Of a stretch of DNA of 64,000 bases, positions 58,303 to 64,000 are shown one piece after another (the stretch's first letter is position 1; every line of letters starts with the position of its first letter). The stretch spans positions 4,591,967 through 4,655,966 of the forward strand of contig OX457031.1 in NCBI GenBank assembly GCA_949752745.1. Reading direction: 5' to 3'. Under the pieces are notes generated by a model. That model did no database searches. It saw only the letters and a list, made by a program, of their open reading frames with translations, and was not told where the DNA came from. The position numbers were made by a program, and so were the translations under genes. Source of the DNA: Protula sp. h YS-2021 (taxonomy: Eukaryota; Annelida; Polychaeta; Sabellida; Serpulidae).

Positions 58303-58495
58303 GAATCGACGAGTTTGTGATTGAATATGAATGGACGGGTTTGGGGTTGAGCATGAATCGACGGGTTTCGGGTTGAAGTAGAATCGATGAGTTTGGGGTT
58401 GAATATGAATCGAAGGGTTTGGGATTGAGCATGAATCGACGGGTTTGGGGTTGGATATGAATCGACCAGTTTGTAGTTGAGTGTGAAGCGACGAG
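58303..58495. repeat. Second 26-bp minisatellite, 7.4 copies
   Basis: Unit GAATCGACGGGTTTGGGGTT + GAGCAT repeats exactly every 26 bp. The sequence is unrelated to the 26-bp array at 56664-57566. Confidence 0.93.
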
Positions 58496-58942
58496 AATGC
58501 GGTCTGACAAGTTTTATGGGCTTCATTCAGTATCGGTTGCTAATTTTGTCATTCTCGGTTGAAAATGTTCAGATGCTAAAAAACAAAGGTATAGATTTTG
58601 CTTTTGAGGAACTGCTCGGCTCGGGCCATGTGGAGGCTTTGTTTTGTATTAAATGTTGTTGTTTCTCATCAGCGGTATTGATCTATAATTAATAGCTGTA
58701 AGAATGGCAAAATCCGTTGTAGGAACAACGGTACATCAGTATAATTCACTCCTTACGCAAGTATAATTCATCCCCGTACATGGTGTAATCCCCTACCCCT
58801 CCTCCCCGTCACCCCTTCCGTGATGCGAAGAACCTGCAATAAGCGGGCATCAGTTTTGACTGCTTCTTTCCCTGCGCCAAAAAGTTCGTTATACAGATTT
58901 ACTGTATGGATAAATGAAGGGGCAGGTTGTTATGTATTGGAT

Positions 58943-59783
58943 GTGGGCACGCATGGAAGGCCTGTGAACGAACCTCGCAGAGCCTTGGGGTGGGTGCTGT
59001 GTATGGGATGTGGGCAGGCATGGAAGGCCTGTGAACGAACCTCGCAGAGCCTGGGGGTGGGTGCTGTGTATGGGATGTGGGCAGGCATGGAAGGCCTGTG
59101 AACGAACCTCGCAGAGCCTGGGGGTGGGTGCTGTGTATGGGATGTGGGCAGGCATGGAAGGCCTGTGAACGAACCTCGCAGAGCCTGGGGGTGGGTGCTG
59201 TGTATGGGATGGGGGCACGCATGGAAGGCCTGGGAACGAACCTCGCAGAGCCTGGGGGTGGGTGCTGTGTATGGGATGTGGGCACGCATGGAAGGCCTGT
59301 GAACGAACCTCGCAGAGCCTGGGGGTGGGTGCTGTGTATGGGATGTGGGCAGGCATGGAAGGCCTGGGAACGAACCTCGCAGAGCCTGGGGGTGGGTGCT
59401 GTGTATGGGATGTGGGCACGCATGGAAGGCCTGTGAACGAACCTCGCAGAGCATGGGGTGGGTGCTGTGTATGGGATGGGGGCACGCATGGGAGGCCTGT
59501 GAACGAACCTCGCAGAGCCTGGGGGGTGGGTGCTGTGTATGGGATGGGGGCACGCATGGAAAGCCTGTGAACGAACCTCGCAGAGCCTGGGGGTGGGTGC
59601 TGTGTATGTGATGTGGGCACGCATGGAAGGCCTGTGAAGAACCTCGCAGAGCATGGGGGTGGGTGCTGTGTATGGGATGTGGGCAGGCATGGAAGGCCTG
59701 GGAACGAACCTCGCAGAGCCTGGGGGTGGGTGCTGTGTATGGGATGTGGGCACGCATGGAAGGCCTGTGAACGAACCTTGCAG
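58943..59783. repeat. 67-bp minisatellite, about 12.5 copies
   Basis: The unit starts GTGGGCACGCATGGAAGGCC and contains GAACGAACCTCGCAGAGCC and GGGGTGGGTGCTGTGTATGG. Because 67 is not a multiple of 3 and the unit has no stops in several frames, all three minus-strand frames stay open for 240-330 codons. This is not evidence of genes. Confidence 0.95.
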
Positions 59784-60039
59784 CGGTGAGGTGATTAGCT
59801 TTCCACCAATGTCCGAGCCCAATGCAAATCATACTAGCTCCGTGACCTATTGCTGCTATAATACAAACCCACACAATCGTGCCTTGGATAGCCAAAAAAC
59901 GCGGAAATACTCTTTTTTTCGCCATCATGTACTTCCCTGTACTGTGACGCTGTCAGTGTGTTGCATAGCAACTGTCGTTACGCAAAATATCAAGGGATAT
60001 TGTTACAATGGCTTACGGTGTTGTAATGTACGCTAGACT

Positions 60040-60360
60040 GTCGCTACGCTTTTTGTGGGAGCCACGGTTCCTTTACCGATGACCTCCTGCATCCTTGACT
60101 GATGTCGCTTCGCCTTTTGTGGGAGCCGCCGTTCCTTAACCGGAGACCTCCGGCATCCTTGGCTGGTGTGGCTTCGCCTCTTGTGGGAGCCAGGGTTCCT
60201 TCACCGATGACCTCCCACATCTTTGACTGATGTCGCTTCGCCTCTTGTGGGAGCCACGGTTCCTTAATCGATGACCTCCCACATCTTTGACTGGTGTGGC
60301 TTCATCTTTTGTGGGAGACGCGCTTTCTTTACCGATGACCTCCATCATCCTTGACTTGCG
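60040..60360. repeat. 64-bp minisatellite, five copies
   Basis: The unit contains GCTTCGCCTCTTGTGGGAGC, GTTCCTTCACCGATGACC and TCCCACATCTTTGACTG, with several substitutions per copy. Confidence 0.93.
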
Positions 60361-60426
60361 TGCTGTGCTGTCCACTTTGTTTGGAATGCACAGGAAACGA
60401 GGGGTGCGCAAAACAAAGTTGTTTAT

Positions 60427-60660
60427 TGGGGGGGGGGGGGGGGGGACAGGAGTAGGGGGTCACCAACCACGCGTGTGCTTGACAAAGAGTCCTGTCATTT
60501 GGGTTCGGCTGACCTGCTTGGGATTGACACACACTCGCAAAGGCCATAGGGAACTGAGGGGGGGGGGGGTGGGGGAGGGAGTTTTCTCACTTCACAACTG
60601 TTTACAAAATAAAAAAAAAAAAATGGTCAATTTCAGGTCTTTTTTTTTTTTTTTGGAATA
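60427..60660. repeat. Poly-G and poly-A/T tracts
   Basis: G18 at 60427-60444, a G/T run at 60558-60577, and A and T homopolymers at 60609-60655. No gene. Confidence 0.85.
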
Positions 60661-60912
60661 AGAGTGATCTGTGGGGTCGTCATTCATAAAGTGTGTTTTG
60701 AGATCTCTTGTCTGAGTAAGGACTTAAATGATATTGGAGCTTTCTGATGAGTTGATGTTGATGGCGTGTGAAATCACTATTTATTTTAGGTAAAGCGCTC
60801 AGTTATGACCCACCTATTTTTGTAACACATTAAGTAGGCGTCATTTATGGAGACGGGTTCCAGTTGTTTGTTTTGTCACGATGTTATATGCCGTATCCAA
60901 CATTCCAGCAAT

Positions 60913-61412
60913 CTTGTCCCACATGCCCATGGTCTTGTCCCACATCCCAATTGTCATACGTCATGACCCAGTGGGCTTGTCCCACATGCCCATGGTCTTG
61001 TCCCACATCCCAATTGTCATACGTCATGACCCAGTCGGCTTGTCCCACATGCCCATGGTCTTGTCCCACATCCCAATTGTCATACGTCATGACCCAGTCG
61101 GCTTGTCCCACATGCCCATGGTCTTGTCCCACATCCCAATTGTCATACGTCATGACCCAGTGGGCTTGTCCCACATGCCCATGGTCTTGTCCCACATCCC
61201 AATTGTCATACGTCATGACCCAGTGGGCTTGTCCCACATGCCCATGGTCTTGTCCCACATCCCAATTGTCATACGTCATGACCCAGTCGGCTTGTCCCAC
61301 ATGCCCATGGTCTTGTCCCACATCCCAATTGTCATACGTCATGACCCAGTCGGCTTGTCCCACATGCCCATGGTTTTTTGTCCCACATCCCAATTGTCAT
61401 ACCTCATGAATC
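60913..61412. repeat. 63-bp minisatellite, eight copies (each three 21-mers)
   Basis: ACATGCCCATGG recurs at 60921, 60984, 61047, 61110, 61173, 61236, 61299 and 61362 (the last unit has an indel). Each unit consists of two CTTGTCCCACAT 21-mers and one CATACGTCATGACCCAGT 21-mer. The period is a multiple of 3, so a 242-codon frame (60881-61609) crosses it; it has no recognisable protein character. Related, less regular GTCTTGTCC words continue to 61540. Confidence 0.95.
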
Positions 61413-61612
61413 TCGGGGGCTTTATTCCACGACTGTTTTCTTGCCCCACATTCCCGCAGTCTTGTCAACGTCTCCGTGGTCTTATCCCATATCCCCAATG
61501 GTCTTATTCAACATCTCCGTGGTCTTGTCCCCGACCACCGCCCGTCGTCCTGTGTGTTACAGCCTTGATCTGTGCCCCGCACATGTTCCTTTGTTGTTTC
61601 TTTTTCTAACTT

Positions 61613-61656
61613 GTCGAGAGAGAGAGAGAGAGGGAGGATGGGGGGGGGGGGGGGTT
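61613..61656. repeat. (GA)n followed by poly-G
   Basis: A short GAGAGAG tract, then GGGAGGATGGGGGG and a G run of over ten. Confidence 0.9.
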
Positions 61657-62436
61657 GGGGGAACCATCCCTTCTGTAGAAGTTTTTTTATCATTTCGAAG
61701 TGTACACCATGGAAAGTGTCGTGATCGAATTGTGGACATCCGCCTGAGCGTGCAGTCACAGGTGACAGTCTGCTGCTGCCTTCCACACCACATGGCAGTG
61801 GCATTGGGATTTGTGTCATTTGATTGACAGGTGACATCTCGTCTTCTCTTTTTTTTTTCTCTCTTTTTTTTTTTTTTGACAAGTGCAATTTTCACGACAA
61901 TATCAATGTCTGAGATGTCGATTTGTGCGCTTTGATCTATTAGGACTTAATTGCTAGAAGTGGTTCTTGATTGACGGCATCATTGTGATCACCACTTATT
62001 GCAAATTACGGAAGGAAAATTGATTTATTCAAGGACTTAATAACCTCAGATTAAAATATACCAAGTTTGTAGTTCTAATGGTTTCTTACATCTTTTTTGA
62101 TCAAGCGCGCTTGTGATTTCTAATTTTTGGTGGACAAAAACATTTTTCATTTTTTGGATTAGATGCCGTTGTGATATCACGTGGCTTTCTTTTGAATCTA
62201 GGCACCGACTACAAACTTGATTGAGTTATTGTCCTAGGGCTGCCAAGTGTCCTTCCCGTTTTATGCGTGTTATATCACGGGTGTCGTTCAGTTTTTGTCC
62301 GGACCCGTTTAGACCTTGAGCTTGAAGAAAACACACCACCGGAAACTGGGGCGGGTGGTGGCGAAAAAAAAAGAAGAAGAAACCCACTCGTTTTATACAG
62401 CAGGGTCTCGTTATATCGAAACAGCACTTGGCAACA

Positions 62437-62536
62437 CACTTGTGGACACAAATGTATATACACGTGAAGACACACATGTCCATACACGTGCTGACACACG
62501 TGCTCATACACGTGCCGATTGCGCATGCGCTTCCGG
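62437..62536. promoter_or_regulatory. 12-bp-phased E-box array joined to NRF1/ETS motif
   Basis: CANNTG words start every 12 bp: CACTTG 62437, CAAATG 62449, CACGTG 62461, CACATG 62473, CACGTG 62485, 62497 and 62509. Seven bases later comes TGCGCATGCGC followed by TTCCGG (62520-62536), an NRF1 palindrome next to an ETS site. This layout is typical of TATA-less promoters. It could be an alternative AGAP promoter or an enhancer; no transcript start is visible. Confidence 0.45.
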
Positions 62537-63108
62537 TTGTTGTCGGGCAATTTGATGAAATGTGTACAGATGAAATCGGTTAATCGTATGGCGAATAGTC
62601 GGATATGCCGGATAATTCCTGTGGCAAACTCCACTACCGTTTTCTTTCGTGCATTATGCAATTAACCGTCTTCCACTGTTATAAAATGGCTGTAGTTTGA
62701 TTAGTCGCCTGGGTGTCGCTGGAGATAAGGTTTATAGTAGTGCCTTATCTTATCTGAGTGCTCTAAGTGCTTGCTACCAAAAATAAACTGCATTTGATAA
62801 ACAGAGCAGTGGTTGGGAGAAATACCCATGAATATAGGCGTGCTGTTGTGACGAGTTTAGATTCGATAATTGTGTTTTTATTCCATAATGTACAATTGGC
62901 TGGAGAGATATCTGTATACAAATTATTGCCAAACAATCCTGCTGGCTCAAACGAGACAGTCGTGTTAAAATGACTGCAGTTGAGTGAAGACGATTACAGT
63001 CATTAGGTGGGGAAAAAAAGAGTTTGATATTGTCCGTATTTATGTGTAATAATTACACAGGGTTGTTGCAGATTTTGCCTGTCCACAACTTCCCGAAGGC
63101 CGTAACCG

Positions 63109-63420
63109 AAATGGCGTGTATCGGTCGGGGTGGGGGGGGGCGTGAAATGGCGTGTGTGGGTGGGGGGGATGGCGTGTGTGGGTGGGGGCGGGGGGGTGAA
63201 ATGGCGTGTGTGTGTGGGGGGGGGGGCGAAATGGCCTGTGTGGGAGACAGCGAAATGGCGTGGATGGGTGGGGTGGTGAAATGGCGTGTGTGTGAGGACG
63301 GGGGCTAAATGGCGTGGGGGGGGGGGTCTGGAGGGGCGAAATGGCGTGTGTGGTTGGGGTTGAAATGGCGTGTGTGGGTTGTGGGGATGAAATGGCGTGT
63401 GTTACGTGAGAGGGGGGTTG
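63109..63420. repeat. Irregular GAAATGGCGTGTGTG repeat with G runs
   Basis: About 11 copies of AAATGGCGTG, spaced 20-35 bp, separated by variable G-rich spacers. Confidence 0.85.
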
Positions 63421-63593
63421 TGGGCAGTATTAAGGCCATCACTTTCTTCCTACAACACGTAGTGGTAGTTAAAAATATTTAGACTGCAGAATATCTTTCG
63501 TATATATCTGTTTTAGGGGCAAAATATAGAAATTTTCAAAGTTACTTCTGAAACATTCATTTCCATCACGTTGCTTGGGGGAGGGGGGTGGGG

Positions 63594-63826
63594 GGCTTCA
63601 GTGTGTGTAATATCAGCCTGTACTCTTGTGCTTTGTGTGCACTTGCTATTCTAGTTTCCATCAGTTTTCTGCGGGGCTTAAGATTGTGATATAAACCTGT
63701 ATTCTTATGTTTTATGTGTAGTGGTTGCTCTGGTTTCCACTACGTTGACGCGGGGCTTCAGTGTGTGATATAAACCTGTACTTTAATTTTTTATTTGCAC
63801 TGGCTGCTCTAGTTTCCAGCTGTAGG
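63594..63826. repeat. ~80-bp tandem repeat, three copies
   Basis: Each unit starts GGCTTCAG/AAG, then TGATATAAACCTGTA, and ends GTTTCCA near 63660, 63740 and 63820. Confidence 0.85.
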
Positions 63827-63935
63827 GCCTCTCTGCCTGTCCCAGTCTTTGGTTTTTAACGGTGATTTGGTTGTGCCTTTGTTAGACTTCGTCAGGTCAT
63901 CCGCGCAAGTAATGATTTCGATAAATGTTGCTACA

Positions 63936-64000
63936 ATGGCCCTGCGAAAACAAACTCAGCGACCGCGGCCTAACAAAGCCAGTAAACTCCTGCGTTCAAA
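63936..64000 (+). CDS. Candidate partial coding exon at the window edge
   Basis: GCTACAATGG is a good translation-start context, and the frame stays open for 21 codons to the window end. It encodes a basic peptide (MALRKQTQRPRPNKASKLLR). It could be an alternative first exon of AGAP or the start of another transcript. The evidence is weak: a short open frame only. Confidence 0.2.
   Translation, partial: MALRKQTQRPRPNKASKLLRS

Noticed and set aside
58899..59928. Open frames of up to 332 codons on the minus strand
   Set aside because: All three frames are open because the 67-bp repeat lacks stops; the peptides are the same unit read in rotation.
60881..61609. 242-codon open frame
   Set aside because: It follows the 63-bp minisatellite and has no start context, splice support or protein likeness.

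Overview
This window is animal nuclear DNA, AT-rich, with long spliced introns and many microsatellites, minisatellites and transposons. The gene families (a PAR-type bZIP factor, a BTB-BACK protein of the BTBD3/BTBD6 kind, an AGAP/centaurin-gamma ArfGAP), the tRNA-derived SINE, the BEL/Pao and Polinton elements and the repeat style suggest a marine invertebrate. A mollusc is my best guess, but nothing here proves the clade. There is one 200-base assembly gap (3648-3847).

Layout. 1-4.5 kb: dispersed repeats, a 1.47-kb transposon with terminal inverted repeats (TIRs) and a target duplication, the gap, and a compound microsatellite. 4.5-8.4 kb: upstream flank with palindromic CRE sites. 8405-21367 (+): a three-exon PAR/HLF-like bZIP gene whose splice phases match perfectly (339 codons). 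It includes a 51-nt symmetrical exon whose 5' splice site runs straight into a 154-bp (TA)n tract. Intron 1 holds a cluster of perfect E4BP4/PAR-type sites, and the 2 kb after the stop codon holds eight CACGTG E-boxes. 23-31 kb: no gene seen; tandem arrays (C-rich ~105 bp, 37 bp, ~170 bp) and a ~1.5-kb imperfect palindrome built from GATATC/GATCTC words.

31874-34694 (+): a complete three-exon BTB-BACK gene (472 codons) with a C-terminal region that is probably a divergent PHR domain. 35800-42830 (-): a BEL/Pao LTR retrotransposon with 559-bp LTRs and a 5-bp target duplication; its coding part is frameshifted and the gag capsid region seems deleted. 46607-51643: a 5-kb deletion derivative of a Polinton/Maverick, with matching TIRs, a broken protein-primed DNA polymerase fragment interrupted by a SINE (10-bp target duplication), and a broken retroviral-type integrase.

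52544-52718 (+): first coding exon of an AGAP gene. No further AGAP exon was found to the window end, so its first intron is at least 11 kb. That stretch carries a candidate minus-strand terminal exon, a MULE-derived element with a transposase fragment, at least seven tandem arrays, and a 12-bp-phased E-box array joined to an NRF1/ETS-like motif.

The three host genes do not form a pathway. They are a transcription factor, a likely cullin-3 adaptor or cytoplasmic BTB protein, and an Arf GTPase-activating protein. The most unusual points are the bZIP gene's cis-element architecture, the large palindrome, the shortened Polinton, and the phased E-box arrays.
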